In this document: one piece after another, positions 10,892-23,331 of the stretch | Layout of the letters: every line of letters starts with the position of its first letter | How positions within the stretch are numbered: the stretch's first letter is position 1 | DNA from: Amylostereum areolatum | Taxonomy: Eukaryota; Basidiomycota; Agaricomycetes; Russulales; Stereaceae | Reading direction: 5' to 3' | DNA length: 64,000 bases | Assembly: GCA_012932865.1 (NCBI GenBank) | Contig: SAXG01000002.1 | Span: 1,426,001 to 1,490,000 of the forward strand | Notes under the pieces: model-generated | Databases searched by the model: none | Seen by the model: the letters and a program-made list of their open reading frames with translations, nothing else | What the model was told of the DNA's origin: nothing | Translations under genes and position numbers: made by a program

Positions 10892-11401
10892 GGGTCGAGA
10901 AGTTGCACCGAGTTCAACTTGTTGCTTATCAACAACGTCAGTAGAGCTATATATATGAAAGCGGATTAGACGATGCTATAATCAGTAGAACTGTAGCATG
11001 ATGCATTACCTCACTTGTGTACCGAGTACTTAAGTGGGATGATAGGGTTGGTAAAGACGGGTTCGTTCGAGCAACAAAGAGTCGGGGTCGAAGTGTGGCC
11101 GAGATGGCCGATGCGTTATTTGGGTTTCTTGACGACGATCGCGAAGCACGAGATCGTGACTTGCCACCTCTTCCAAGTTCCTCTTCCCGCCGTCCATATC
11201 ATCTCCTCTTTGCCGATTAGCCCCCTTTCTTCCTCCCGGCGACGCGCGTTCATGGTATCAGCAACCCCTAGAACGAGGTAGAAGGCTGTAGAGGATCGCG
11301 CGAGAGGACATCGTTTGTCAGCTATCGACACCGCCCTATAATACAAAGTGCACATCACTTACGCGTCCATCCGAACCCACCACTCTCCTCTTCAAAGCAC
11401 C
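10892..11401. promoter_or_regulatory. Shared promoter region of HOS3 and WSS1 genes
   Basis: 510 bp between two divergent start codons. An AT-rich string CTATATATATG near 10945 could serve HOS3. CTATAATAC near 11335 could serve WSS1. Nothing else was identified. Confidence 0.4.
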
Positions 11402-13673
11402 ATGTCGACCGATGTCTGGGTATTGTCCTTCGAGCATCTCAGAGGACGTCCGAGGGAAGACGAGGCGTTGGTCATGCTGCAAAAGATCGCGTCGCTTGTC
11501 AAGCCTATCATGCGGAAGCATGGGTGGCGACTGCCTGCCCTAGCAGAGTTCTTCCCGGAAAGCCCTAACCTCATAGGTATGTAGCGCTTTAACTGTCTCG
11601 TTTGTCGTACTGATCCAGTTGCCAGGCTTGAGTGCGTCCGGTGCTTGGTGGGAGACCGTTCTGGGTCTAACTTGGCTATAGACATCAACGGCGGGCAGAA
11701 GATCCTGCTTCGTTTGAGACCTGCATGGGCACCCGACACCTTCTATCCTCAAGAAGATGTTATACGAACCATGTTGCACGAGGTATGTATTTTCAACTTC
11801 AATGTCATCCACTGCTTACACTTTTTTCAGCTCACCCACAACGTCCACGGCCCACACGATCAACATTTCTACAAGTTCCTATCTGGCCTTGAGGACGAAT
11901 ACGAGGCTCTTCAACGGTCTGGATACGCTGGTGAAGGCTTCTTCACCAAGGGTCACCGACTCGGTGCAGGCGCCTCGCACAACCTCCCACGACACGTTGC
12001 ACGCCTACGGGCGCTTCAGGCTGCAGAACGGAGGAAACAAGTCGGATCCGTGCTGGGTGGTGGCGGACGTTTAGGTGGGGGAGATCTTGCAAATCTAGGT
12101 CTTTCACCGCGAGAGTTGGCAGTTCTGGTACGTACTTTGCAGGAGATCCACCACCATGGCGTATGCTAATGGAACATTCCCAGGCTGCGGACATGCGTGC
12201 GGCGGACGAGAAAGCGTGTGCATCTGGCGATTTAGCGCGCCAGGAGGCCGAAAGAGCGTTCAAGGAGAGCATCCAAAGCGCGGGCTTCGACCGATCTGCC
12301 CAAGACGACGACGACGACGACATCATTATTCTCGATAGTCCGCCCCCCACCGCGGGCTCTTCGCGCAATGGTTCTACATCTCGAACAGAAAGGAACCGGC
12401 CACCTCCCATACCATCCTCCACGAAACCTAGTCGGCTTCGCGCCCAAGTCAGCGTGAGTACAGGTTGTCCTCTCAGTTTCAATCCCCACAGAGTCCTCGA
12501 TGGACGGCGACGAGCGCGGGTTATGTAAGCAGTATTCATTTTCGTCGTCGCGCCAAGTCATCCTCGACTCCTTGTTTCCTCTCACCACGTCCTTCTCTTC
12601 TCCCCGTCCTTCACCTGGCCATAACCCCTCATCTGTAATGGGCGACTCCGACGTACCGAGATTTGGACGGCGCGTCAGGGTTTCCGTGGATGTACGAAGG
12701 GTTGGGTATGGACTCTCCCTTCGACACTCTCATGTGGGCATCATCCAGAGTCTGGACCATGGTGCGTGTTCTATTCACTTACCGCCCACCTGCCCTCGCG
12801 ACAGCATTCAGGATTTGCACATGCTCCGGCGCCCCTCTTGTTGTCGCTGGCAGTCGTCCTCACCTTCGCTCGCGGCCTTGAACTTTACTCCTGGTCTTGA
12901 ACTTTGCTCGTGGTCTTGAACTTTACTCTCGGTCTCTCGATTTTTGCTTGCGGTCTTGGTCCTCGCTCGCGATCTTGGTCCCGCTCGCGCTCCTCTCTGG
13001 TCCTGGCTCTCTGTCCCCTGGCTCACTGGGTTCCCTGGTCTTATCTCGGTCTCCGTCTGGTCCACCTGCTTTGTTGGCATCCCAGGTAACCCTCTCTCAC
13101 CTGTCATCCCTCTCCATATATCCCGTAGCAGCCCCCATATACTCTGTAGTTATCAAATGAAAATATCATGATTTTCTTCCTTCTACATCAGGATAAGATC
13201 GCGATAAGCACGATTTAAGCCAGCAACCCGCCGAGCGATTCTTGATGAGCTTAGTAAGATTATTGGATTGAATCCAAAGAACCTCAGCTTCGGGCCCAAG
13301 GGAATTCGTTGAGCGTGATATCCGCTTGACATTTTTGGATTCCATCCATCGGCACACCAACTTCAAACTCAGGGGCGTGATATCGGAATGAAGCTGAGGG
13401 ATCGCCTGGTGGTGTAAACCTCCCCCGGTCGACCGCAGCTCTCGCCCTGCGCAGTGGACGTGTACCACATGCACACTCATCAATGAGCCGCACGCCGCAG
13501 CATGCGAGGCATGTCTCGCCCTTCGAGCCAAGACCAAACCAAACCCCCCGCCGCCACCCGTACCTCTGCCCAGTGGATGGGACTGTGCAGTATGCGGTGA
13601 GAAGGGGATGGAACACCAGTTTTGGACATGTACGTTCTGTGGCTCGGTGAAGGCGTCCAGTGCTTTGGGATGA
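11402..13673 (+). CDS. WSS1: Wss1-type DNA-protein crosslink protease (WLM domain)
   Basis: This nuclear metalloprotease family cleaves proteins crosslinked to DNA and is linked to SUMO and Cdc48. The exons are 11402-11576, 11682-11782, 11831-12128, 12184-12453 and 13455-13673. The WLM catalytic block HELTHNVHGPHDQHFYKFL supplies the HExxH zinc site, split by an intron after HE. Downstream come SPRELAVL, an acidic run then IIILDSPPP (a classic SUMO-interacting motif), and in the last exon two zinc fingers: WTCTTCTLINEPHAAACEAC (RanBP2 type) and WDCAVCG...WTCTFCG. The last intron is 1001 nt (12454-13454), against 50-110 nt elsewhere in the gene. Almost all of it, plus 24 nt of the preceding exon, is repeated at 41193-42179. 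Phase 0 on both sides joins AQVS to WTC. Further small exons inside the long intron cannot be excluded. Confidence 0.9.
12430..13416 (+). repeat. 987 bp direct repeat, copy 1 (within WSS1)
   Basis: This block is identical by eye to 41193-42179 (constant offset 28763). It begins in the WSS1 exon at AGTCGGCTTCGCG, includes the last 24 exon bases, and covers most of the following intron. It ends at GCCTGGTGGTGTA, 38 bases before the intron acceptor. No clear terminal inverted repeat or target duplication is visible. Confidence 0.9.
12874..12930 (+). repeat. Minisatellite-like triplet of a 19 nt unit in the WSS1 intron
   Basis: Three consecutive copies of a unit close to TGGTCTTGAACTTTACTC, followed by degenerate TCTTGGTC/CTCGCTCGC repeats to about 13050. 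The same array exists in the second copy at 41637-41693. Confidence 0.7.
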
Positions 13674-14122
13674 TCGTATTCCTTCTCTTGAATACCGTGT
13701 CTTGTTTTGCGTGCTCTTGTTCTCCTGTAAATTACAGTTCGTCGCGCTTTGTACCCGTAGATCTATAATTTTTCTCTAGACATGCTACATATCATATATT
13801 GTGAAATTCTCACGGGTGCGACTGTAAGTTTCTGTTTCGCTCTCTGACGGCCTGCTTTCTTCCTTTCACCTCCATCGTTTCTAATATCCCTATTTCCTTT
13901 CGCATGCAGATTGTTCCTTGCTTTCGTTTACTTTGATCTCCTGTCACGGATGACTAGCGTCCGCAGTCGCTTGCTCTGACTCGCGCCATCCCCCTCGCCG
14001 CCGAAATAACATCCTAGTTTGGAGCTCGTAGATGAGCATGTTGATCAGAGAAACACCCCGTTCATCTATAAAGGCCCACTCCTCCATTGGCGATCAGCAC
14101 TGATCAGCTCCTAGTGTCTAAC
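13674..14122. promoter_or_regulatory. Intergenic and promoter of the monooxygenase gene
   Basis: Holds the WSS1 3' flank and, at 14066-14073, CTATAAAG 50 bases before the ATG at 14123, a good TATA candidate. Nothing else was recognised. Confidence 0.5.
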
Positions 14123-15902
14123 ATGTTCCTCCTCTGGGTGTTGCTGTTCGGGGCCGGCACGGCGTCTGGCCTTCCAACGTCTGACGTCGAGTTTGGCCAA
14201 CAGACCCCGTTGGGGTTTGGTCAGACGCCCAAGAGGATCGCTATTGTGGGTGCAGGCGCGGCAGGCATTAGCCAGCTAAAGGCCATCGCGGAGCTACCTG
14301 AGGATATACGACGGGGTTGGGAGGTTGTGGCCTTCGAGGAACGACATAGCGTTGGTGGTGTCTGGTACGTGAACCCTCTATCTCTTTGGCGTTACCTACA
14401 TCGTTACTTACCAATCTTGTTACGCAGGCTTCCTGATACGAAGATCCCCCACCCGCCGGAGATTCCAGAAACTCCTTTATATCCAAGTCTTAGAACGAAT
14501 GGCCCTCATCCTTTCAGTGTGTATCCTCTCTAATTTTAACGTATCATTCTTGTCAGCTAAACCGCTCATAGTGACCATCCCTCATGTCCCTTTCCCTCCC
14601 GAGACCGTCTTGCTTCCATCGCACCAGCAGGTCTTGAAATATCACGAGGGCGTCGTCGCAGCAGCCAATGTTTCCGGTCAGATCCGCCTGCAACACTCTG
14701 TCAGCGAAGCAAAATGGGTTGGCTCGTCGACCGAGGGGCGCTGGAACCTCATCATCGAGGACCGCGCGCGTAGGGTTCAAATCACCTCACAATTTGATCA
14801 TCTCATCGTCGCGACGGGCGTGAACCATTTCCCCCATTCTCCGTTCATCAAAGGACAGGACGACTTTCTCGCTGCAAACAGAACAATAGTGCACTCGATG
14901 TACTTTCGGGAAATGTCAGACTTTGACGGGAAGAACGTGGTCGTCGCTGGGGGCGGCCCTAGCGGGTGGGATATCGTGGTGAAGCTTGCTGACCATGCGA
15001 AGACAGTGCGTTTTATTCAAGCTTGAGACGTCCATTTATTCATCATATTTGTTTTCTGCTAGCTGTACTGGTCTAGAGATACGAAAGAAGAAAATCCTGG
15101 CAGTCCGAATTTTCCTCCTGTACCGGGCACCACGGACAGGCCACGCGTCGCCGAGCTGACGAAGACTGCCGTTCGTTTCGCCGACGACACAGAGGTGAAT
15201 GACATTGATGTGCTCATCCTGGCCACGGGCTACAATATCCGTATACCTTTCCTTTCTTCTGGCGGACACCTGGAGGAAGTCGCTCGCAGCATTACGCCGG
15301 TGGGCGACCGCCTCTCCACAAACATGCGCTACATACGTCCCTTGTATGAGCACGTACTCTCTCTCGATACCTCCTATCCTCTCGGCGCTCTCTACTTCAA
15401 CGGCCTCCTCACGTACAACCCCACTGGCGTATGCACGTACGCTCAAGCTCTCTTCGCGGCATATACCATTGCAGAGCCGGCTCTACTCCAGACGCGCGAC
15501 GAACTATACACCGCACTTCTCGAGCGCGAGGCTTCCACACGCGCTGGGGGGTTCGACCCTGCGCAATTTGGACACAGGGTCATCCCGGGGTATGGTGGCA
15601 GAGACGGAACGCCGTACCAGGACGTACTCGTGCAGTACCTTCAGAAGCGCGGGCTGGCAGGTCAACCTGGAATTCCGCCTTCCGGGGTCAACTTTACGGA
15701 ACAGTGGCGGACTTATGGCCTTTACAACTCGAGCAAGATACTCGATGCTTGGAAGAGCGTGCAAGGGATGGGGGAGGAGTACGAGAAAGAGTGGGTGAAG
15801 GGGACGGAGACTGAGGAGGATTATGCGGATATGATGACGAAGCTTGTCAAGTGGTGGGAGAAGGAAAACGGCGAGGGAGGTTTGACAATGGATGAGATCT
15901 AG
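14123..15902 (+). CDS. Flavin-containing monooxygenase-like FAD/NADP oxidoreductase
   Basis: The likely enzyme is an FAD- and NADPH-dependent monooxygenase (FMO/Baeyer-Villiger-like superfamily). The N-terminus MFLLWVLLFGAGTASG looks like a signal peptide or membrane anchor. The FAD Rossmann motif is IAIVGAGAAGISQLKA, with FEERHSVGGVW after it. The NADP motif is VVVAGGGPSGWDIVV, preceded by the IVHSMYF segment. The C-terminal ILATGYN is the family's LATGY motif. There are at least four short introns, at about 14365, 14520, 15006 and nearby. The start at 14123 is preferred because it follows a TATA box and gives the hydrophobic leader. A secretory or ER location and the substrate are inference. 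Confidence 0.87.
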
Positions 15903-17904
15903 TTTTGATTTTTCCTCATTCGTCTGTGCAGCCACGCTCGAAACCCGATATCTCATCCACGTCCCCCCATCGCTCTGTCGTTTCCGTTTGTTTCAATGAC
16001 GCACACACGCCAAGGTGTTTGTACGTTGTTTTTAACCGTCGTTTTCCCGATTCGTTGGGTTGTACCATACACTCCACAAGATGGTGTTGGGCGCTTCAAA
16101 AGCGCCGCGGCCCTTTACTCCTACCATCAACAACTCTTCCCCATTTCTTGCAAACTGCACCACCTTGAACCCTACGACGCATATATTCAACTACTTGTTT
16201 GTTTAGATGAGTCTTCGGTCACGAGCCGAGTTTGAGGCTGCACACGCAGGTGCGTCTCTCAGTCTGCCTCCTTTGCTTTATCATTTCACGGGGTCGTCGA
16301 GCTCATTCTTATTAGATACACATGGCTTGGCCTTTTCCTGCAATGACAATCATACGGCCTCGCACGTGTCCATGTAACCCCACATGCGTTCACCTTGGTA
16401 GATTGCATTCCGGTCCAGTCAGTATCCTCAACTCCGACTGAGAAGGTTTGGTTGATTCGGGCTACCCTATGTAAGTGCTTTTCGTACATGAGCGCCAAGC
16501 ACTCTTTTCGTTACAGTAACGTTCAACCTCATTCTCTCCCTAGAGGGTCGCTGTTTGGACCGGGGGCCCTCCGCTGTTCCCGAACCTCGTTCACAATCAC
16601 GCTGGATGCGTAATCGCAACGTCGTCCCCCGACTCTCCACCTAAAAACATCCCACAATGTCATCCGCAGTAGGCGCCACATTGAAGCACGTCCCTGAGGG
16701 GGTCATCGAGACCTCCTAAACCCCGAACGCCGTACCGCAAACGGAAGATGGATAGGATGACGAATGAAAGAAGCCGACTCCTGAAGGATATCGCCCGCTG
16801 CTGTGTGCTCCCGTGGCTGATCTTCCCAGGTCTGGTTTCACAGACGTGATTCATCCTAGACGTGGCCTCTATTCCTCGGATCCTTGGACATTATCATCGG
16901 CGGAGTGGTGCTGTAGTTCACGCTGACGACGGTGCCGAACGCTTCTGGCAGATAGCAACGGAAGTCCTCGGGCATGAATATGAATGCAAGCGGTTTACTC
17001 ATCTCACCCGGTTTTCGCAGCTCATCGACCTTGGCCCATCCAAGTCCTCATTGTTCATTCTCAGTCACGATTCAGCATCTATGTTTACAACTCCAACAAG
17101 CTGCATAATTCTCAAAAAATCACCGTGTTTCCTTCTAGCTTCGTTGATCATCTTCGATGTCGATGTCTACTGCGAAGGCGGTTGCCCGCGGGTTAACGGA
17201 CTTCCATTCCGTCTATCAGCTTCGATGTGGGGGTCGAAGTCTGGATGGCATGCGAAGTCTGGAGTCAAACGTCAGCTGTCCGAGAGACGGTCCACTGCAA
17301 CGGATCACGTATGTGTTTTCCGTACTTACGATGGACACGCTGGACATGCCGGACTCACGATGTTTGGTCATCTCCCTTGGCTACAGGTCATCATACGCTT
17401 GTACGTCCTGCTTCTGTGCGTGTTTCTGCACCGCGGAGATGGATACGATGGAATCACCATTGTGGGGTAAGGTCTAGGTCTATTCCAGTCTTTCAACAGA
17501 TAGTCCGTGAGTTCGGCCGAGCATGTGTACTCGTGTGAGTGTGCCCTTGCTTTCGTGCTTTCCCTCCCTTGTTGCTTATGTTCAATTACCTCCGAAGGTC
17601 TTCTCGACTTCTCTCCCGCACAATTTGAATCTTTCCACCTTAAATAACTCATCTGCGCAGAATGAATTAGATCTCGTGTTATCTCTTACCGTCCAGGCAA
17701 AAGCATCGTCCGACATGCCGTCTTAGGAACGAGGGCCCCAAAGGGAAATCAATTCATTCGCATCTCAGGTTGGGAGGGCGGCTGGGCAGACCGTGGCGCC
17801 CTCCAGTTACCCGTGGTCAGTCGTGAACACATATAAGGAGAGGGCGTCAGAATCTCATTGGCAACTTTTTCTCCCCGTTTCTCAGGCTCTAAGGCTCTAA
17901 GGCA
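15903..17904. other. 2 kb tract with no supportable gene
   Basis: Several short plus-strand ORFs with plausible splice signals occur (for example a short start at 16207 and an open frame of about 200 codons from 16862 lacking a nearby ATG). None gives a recognisable or consistent product. It may hold the remains of an old gene. A TATA-like CATATAAG at 17830-17837 belongs to the methyltransferase downstream. Confidence 0.4.
17830..17837 (+). promoter_or_regulatory. TATA box of the methyltransferase gene
   Basis: CATATAAG about 70 bases upstream of the ATG at 17905. Confidence 0.55.
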
Positions 17905-19137
17905 ATGTCCACTACTACCATTGTTCAAACTGTGACCCTTCCACTGGCACCCAAGTCGTTCGGTGCGGTGTATGTTCTATCGGTGTGTCCCTTTGTCGTT
18001 ATTGCAAGCAATCTGCACTTAGCATTGACCACGTCTTCTAGGCGGAGCCCGAAGCCGAGGCAGACAGGTATATCCCATGCACCGGAGCTCAATGTCAACC
18101 CGCGCTCATATGACTAGGTTAGATGGTTGGCACCAAGGGATTAGGCGGTACATCGGAGACAAGTTGACGATGGCACCACTAAAAAACCCGAAGAGGATCT
18201 TAGAGCTGGGGTACGCCTTGACTGAACCGAAGTTTGCCCTCGTCTGACAGTGCCCACCCTCTTGTCAGTGTTGGGTCTGGTGCATGGTGAGTCGGAGGGC
18301 GATTGCATCATTATGTGGCTCGTTTCATGCCTCGTTGTCTAGGGTGATCGAAGCAGCCAATACCTATCCTGAAGCAGAGGTCGTCGCGGTGGATATCTCC
18401 CCCGGACCAGGACGGTGAGCGCCGATCGTGGCCTTTCTGATCATCGCCAATACGTACCCAGACCTCTCCCCTCCAACGCGACCTATGTCCAGCGCAACAT
18501 CCTCGACCCCATGCCTTGGCCAGAGGCCTCCTTCGACGTCATCCATTGTCGCTTCATCCTTTGTCACGTATGTCCGTCTTCTATCTTGCCTCACTTACTC
18601 GTTAACCCCTTTCCTAGCTCCCGAACCTGCCCGCTGTGCTCCCCCGTATCATCGCCCTTCTCAAACCCGGCGGGTGGCTGCTCGTTGACGATGCCGATTG
18701 TCGTAGCGCGTACGAAGGCAACGCATCCACCGTTGGTCGGTGCATGGACGTTTACATCAACTTTATGACCTCGCGGGATCAGGACCCACACATCGGCGCT
18801 AAGCTCGCAACCATGCTTCAGCAGTCGAATCAATTCGACCAGGTTCACACCAGGACCGCGCTCGTCCCACTCAATCCCCACTTGGTCCCGGGTAATTACT
18901 ACCTTTCCCCTGGTCAGAAAAGCCGTGCTCATCGTCATCGCAGACCCCGACGTTCGCATTCTGACGGAGACAATGTTGAAAGCCTACTCTGACGCTATGC
19001 ATGGCTCCCTTTCCCAAAAACTCGGACCGCAAGCTCCAGAGCTTCTCAAACAATGGCGAGAAGAGACGAGTCGCAAGTCTGGGTGGAAATGTGATCAACT
19101 ATTCACTGTAACCTGGTCTCGAAAACGTCTCTATTAG
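17905..19137 (+). CDS. Class I SAM-dependent methyltransferase
   Basis: A seven-beta-strand methyltransferase. The SAM-binding motif I reads RILELGVGSGAWVIEAA once two short introns inside it are removed (around 18210-18268 and 18290-18342). The acidic end of strand 2 is VVAVDISP. Motif II/III is DPMPWPEASFDVIHCRFILCH, then LLKPGGWLLVDD. The C-terminus ends TVTWSRKRLY. Small methyltransferases of this layout in fungi are often trans-aconitate-like or secondary-metabolism enzymes; the substrate cannot be read from sequence. About seven introns. The neighbouring monooxygenase might suggest a small metabolic cluster, but 2 kb of empty sequence separates them. Confidence 0.85.
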
Positions 19138-19384
19138 TCGCATCCCTTTCGTTGCGTCCCTCCTCCCTCCAGTGTAACAATAGACCTGTCTTGGGTATTC
19201 ATAGTTATAGCGTGTAAGTATGTATGGCATGACTGAAATAGTCCTACATGGTATCCCCGTAAATGAAATACGGCTAAGATCAGCGAACGATAGCAAAAAT
19301 GAGTGCGACATAAGGTTGCTAGCAAGGTGCTCGGGTCCGATTCGAAAGCGCCAAACCCAGAGGTCGAGGTAAATCCAGCTCCAG

Positions 19385-20803
19385 TCACAAGCCCTGCAGT
19401 CTGTCGATCAGGATCGCCCACTCGACGACGGTGACCCCCATCTTGAGCGCCTCTTCCTTCACCTCTCGATCGCGCGTCTCCTCTCTCATACGCGCTAGCG
19501 CGGAGAGATGTTCGTCGCGGCGGACGCCGAGTTCCTCGAGGACGGGCGCAATGTGCATGAGGGAGGGTTGACACGATGAAAGCACGCGCTCGATCGAGGG
19601 CGCGATGGGCGGGTTGCCCGAGCGGTCCGAGGAGGACGTCGTCTGTTCCGTCCTTGCGGCAGATTTTCGTGGTGAGGCCTGGGCACCTGGAGCCCGCGGG
19701 GGCGAAGAGGCGTTGGAAAGGGAGCGCTGAAGGGAGGTGCGGTTAGGCTTTCATTTGCCCGAGCCCAGAAGTCAGTAAAACATCAAATAACATGAGAAGG
19801 GCAGAGACAAGCGCACCTGTGTCAAGTCAATGGACCTCCTAAGCGCTCTTACTTTTCCATTCGTACCCCGACTTCCCGTTGCTTGGCCCTGCTCGTCTCG
19901 CCTTTTGCCTTCGGCGGCTTGGGTGCTCGCGCTCACTCTTCTTCGACCAGCATGACTGTCTGCCTCCGTCTTCGCCTCCTCCTCTCCGAGCTCACTCGAG
20001 CTTTTCGCCACGCCCTCCCTCCAAATAGAGATCGTGCGCTCCGGCCCGTCTTCCAAGATTTTCCGCTGCACAAGCTGCCCAGGAGGTGCACCCTTATTGC
20101 CACGCGCGTCCTTCCGCGGTGACGAGTGTGAATGGGTAAGTGCGTGGCCTTCGAGCCCACCCGCCACGCTGTTCGCCTTGCCACGCCCAAGAGCGTGCTG
20201 CGAGTTGACCCTTTCTCGGCTCGGGGAGGCCATGCCCAAGAGGTTGAGACTTCGTGTAGGACTTGTCGTGCGCCGTGCCTGTTGGGACCGTGAAGGGGGT
20301 TGTTGCTGAGGTTGCGGTGGCCGATGGCGCGACGGTGACAAGGGATGGCGAGGAGACATGGGTGGGGGCGTAACCCGCGAAGACACAAGAGGTGTATCCA
20401 TCACATAGGCTGGAGCGACGGTAATGTCATCGTAGTCGATGTCGAGCTGGGAGCCATCCGCCCATTCAGCGGGGTCAGGGACTGTGGTGTCGCGGGTGAT
20501 AGTCATGGCATCGAAGTCATCTGGAAGGGGCGCTGTCGTTGGCGGTGGGTGCGGGCGGCGTACCAACCGTTTTCCAGTGCCATCGCGGTTGGGGACGAGG
20601 TAGAGAGGAGCCTCTAGACGAGATGTTGACACAAGACCGCATTGGCGAAGACAGTAATAACATACCACTGACGCTATCGTTGTACATGTCACTAAAACGT
20701 CGGCAGGGAAGCGAGGAGTGGAAGATCGTGCAGAACGCGCCGTCACCGGCGGACTCGTGCTCGTCGTGCGCGACGACGAGCAAGCGCTTCGTTCGACGCG
20801 CAA
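19385..20803 (-). CDS. Conserved unknown protein with disordered middle
   Basis: No named domain is recognised. A short folded N-terminal block (LLVVAHDEHESAGDGAF, then RRFSDMYNDSVS) is spliced to APLYLVPNRDGTGKRL. A long Pro/Ser/Gln-rich, likely disordered region follows. The compact C-terminal helix block carries CQPSLMHIAPVLEELG and ETRDREVKEEALKMGVTVVE and ends in AILIDRLQGL at 19385. The introns that join these pieces keep phase (about 20636-20664 region and 19737-19818). The first exon and start codon are unresolved: an in-frame TGA precedes the N-terminal block, so an upstream exon is needed. The preserved frame at both ends despite the low-complexity middle argues for a real gene. Confidence 0.6.
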
Positions 20804-21056
20804 TCAGATTGTCTCACGTGGGTCGTGATTCGTTCACGTGATACGGCGCGTCGCGCGTCTGGTAACAATCCTGGGCAGTTGGCACAACTCATCATCGTTC
20901 AACGTTCAACATGGACAAGCTCTCAAGGAGGCAGACAGCGTTACACAGAGTAAGCATAGTGATGGACATTGATACAGTCAAAAGGTCCCAATCCTACATA
21001 GACGGCTGACAGACATAACATAGAAGGGAATAAAGATAGAGATGATAACGCCGAAT

Positions 21057-21626
<570 letters not shown>

Positions 21627-22291
21627 TGATGTTTGAGTTTGGCGGATGTGAAATACAGGCGATAGTGGTGGTTGAGAACAAGAAGTGAATAGTAAATGAT
21701 CAACGAGCACGGCGGGCTTTTGTAGGATGTCGCGTTGTGTGACCATCACGTGAGCTTGTTGATTGCGCTACAGGGTCACCATGGGTTACATTTCTGTCAC
21801 AGACATCACGCGGTCGGCAGGAACGAAATCGACTCCTCCGTCTTGTGGCTTGCCAGTGCCCGTGCGACTATTTGGTTTACTGTCTCCTCCACCCTCCGCA
21901 AGATATCGTCGACAACGCGCCTGGGATATCCGGCTCTACTGGATGGTCGATGAAGCTTGTAGTCCGCCGTACAATCTTGATACGGACCGCTCTTGAAGGA
22001 ATGATGAAGGGCTTCCCCACTTGGTCCGCCGTAGAATGGATCGCGGTTCAGACCAGGCTCGAGTTGACGGCAGTTCTCCGACATCTCAAGACATCCGCAA
22101 TTGGTCCTCCGGTGAAGTATAAAGACGCTTCGGACTGGACGTGGGCGGTCTTCAGCCCCTCTTATCATCTCCGCTTTCACCTGCTCGACGACGTTCACAA
22201 CCAGATACCTCTTTTTACCGCGAAGCTATCCTCTTGGCGTAAGCTAGATGTATACTCCTGTAACGCGTCGCGACAACGACTCTTCATCTCG
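21627..22291. promoter_or_regulatory. Promoter region between H3 and a divergent small gene
   Basis: Holds a TATA-like AGTATAAAGA near 22116 on the plus strand, which would place transcription of the downstream gene at about 22145. ORFs on both strands here are not supported as genes. Confidence 0.4.
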
Positions 22292-23044
22292 ATGCAAGGT
22301 CCCCATCGGGTCCACATCTATATGTGCGACCGACTTCATTGTCGTAGGTGTGTGTATTCAAACCTGTCAAAATATCACTTTCTCATCCTTGCGTAGGCAT
22401 TGTGTTGCTCTTCATCGCCTACCTCATCTTCGGGGTACGCCCGACTATTCGTTTGTGGCAGAACTACCAGGTTTGGCGAGCCACAAGACGTCCAGCCCCC
22501 GTCGCTCGCAGCCGCTCCCACTTTACTGCCATTCCTCGGCGCAAAAAGGCACCCTTCTCAATTGACACCGATTCGACCCGCACTGCGGTCTCGCCCACGC
22601 TCGCTGACGACAAACGTAAGTCGGCGTTCTCGTGGCTTCTTGTCTTACGTTCACTCACCACCGTCCTGAATCTCCCAATCAGAGGCCCTTCCCTTCAGCG
22701 ATCCTTACCTCGTCGTAAACCGCTCTCTCGACGCGTCAATTCTCCTCAAGCAGGGCCTGGTCGATTCGACTACGCGCCCCGCCGCTGTCCTCAACACCCA
22801 CGACGACCACCCCCACATCGTTCTCGCAGCGCAGGAGGAGAACACCGTGGCGTTGACGCGCGACGAAACGTCATCGGTGTCGTCGGCTTCGAGTGTGGCG
22901 AGCAGTTGCGAGCCTGATCCGCGCCTCGTCCTCCATCGTTATGGCGAGGCTGACTCGGATATGGCGTCGCTGGGAACCACCCTAGTGGCATCGGACTCGC
23001 TGGAGGAGGTACCTCGCGTCCCGCGTCCTCCCCCTGCACACTAG
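22292..23044 (+). CDS. Small single-pass membrane protein, unknown
   Basis: The start is ATG 22292 (MQGPHRVHIYMCDRLHC), then an intron to RIVLLFIAYLIFGVRP, a single hydrophobic segment. A basic stretch follows (RRPAPVARSRSH...PRRKK). A second intron (about 22617-22681) leads to a C-terminal half with SDPYLVVNRSLDASILL and a Ser-rich tail ending VPRVPRPPPAH. The basic side after the membrane span would face the cytosol. The family is not recognised. The frame upstream of the ATG is also open for a long way, so the start could lie further 5'. Confidence 0.55.
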
Positions 23045-23331
23045 AGATGATGATGTGATAATACCCTATAGTAGACGAGGGCATGTATAAGTAGGCTGTG
23101 TTTTGTTACATCTTGTTGTCTTTGTATTTTACCTTCGCTGTATTCTGTAGTCCCCGTGAACCGTATTATCTGCTACACCTTGCATAGGGCTACACAACTT
23201 TTTGGCCATGAATATGGATGAGTGACTGACAGCGACCTGCGAGTGGTCCGGCCTTTTGACTTGAGAAAGTAACGTAGATTCGCATTTCATTCTCGGTCCG
23301 CCGTAGGACATACATTGGGAATTGCTACTAA

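Noticed and set aside
12808..13107. Minus-strand 99-codon frame inside the WSS1 intron (and its copy at 41571-41870)
   Set aside because: It is the reverse reading of degenerate minisatellite repeats, rich in Arg/Ser/Gln, and identical in both copies only because the DNA is identical.
16862..17470. Open frame of about 200 codons on the plus strand
   Set aside because: It begins at a GTG, has no recognisable domain, and carries no promoter or splice logic. Long open frames occur by chance in GC-rich sequence.
21845..22396. 183-codon plus-strand frame upstream of the small membrane gene
   Set aside because: It lies across the H3 promoter and before the TATA-like signal at 22116; only its last part is kept as the start of the membrane gene.
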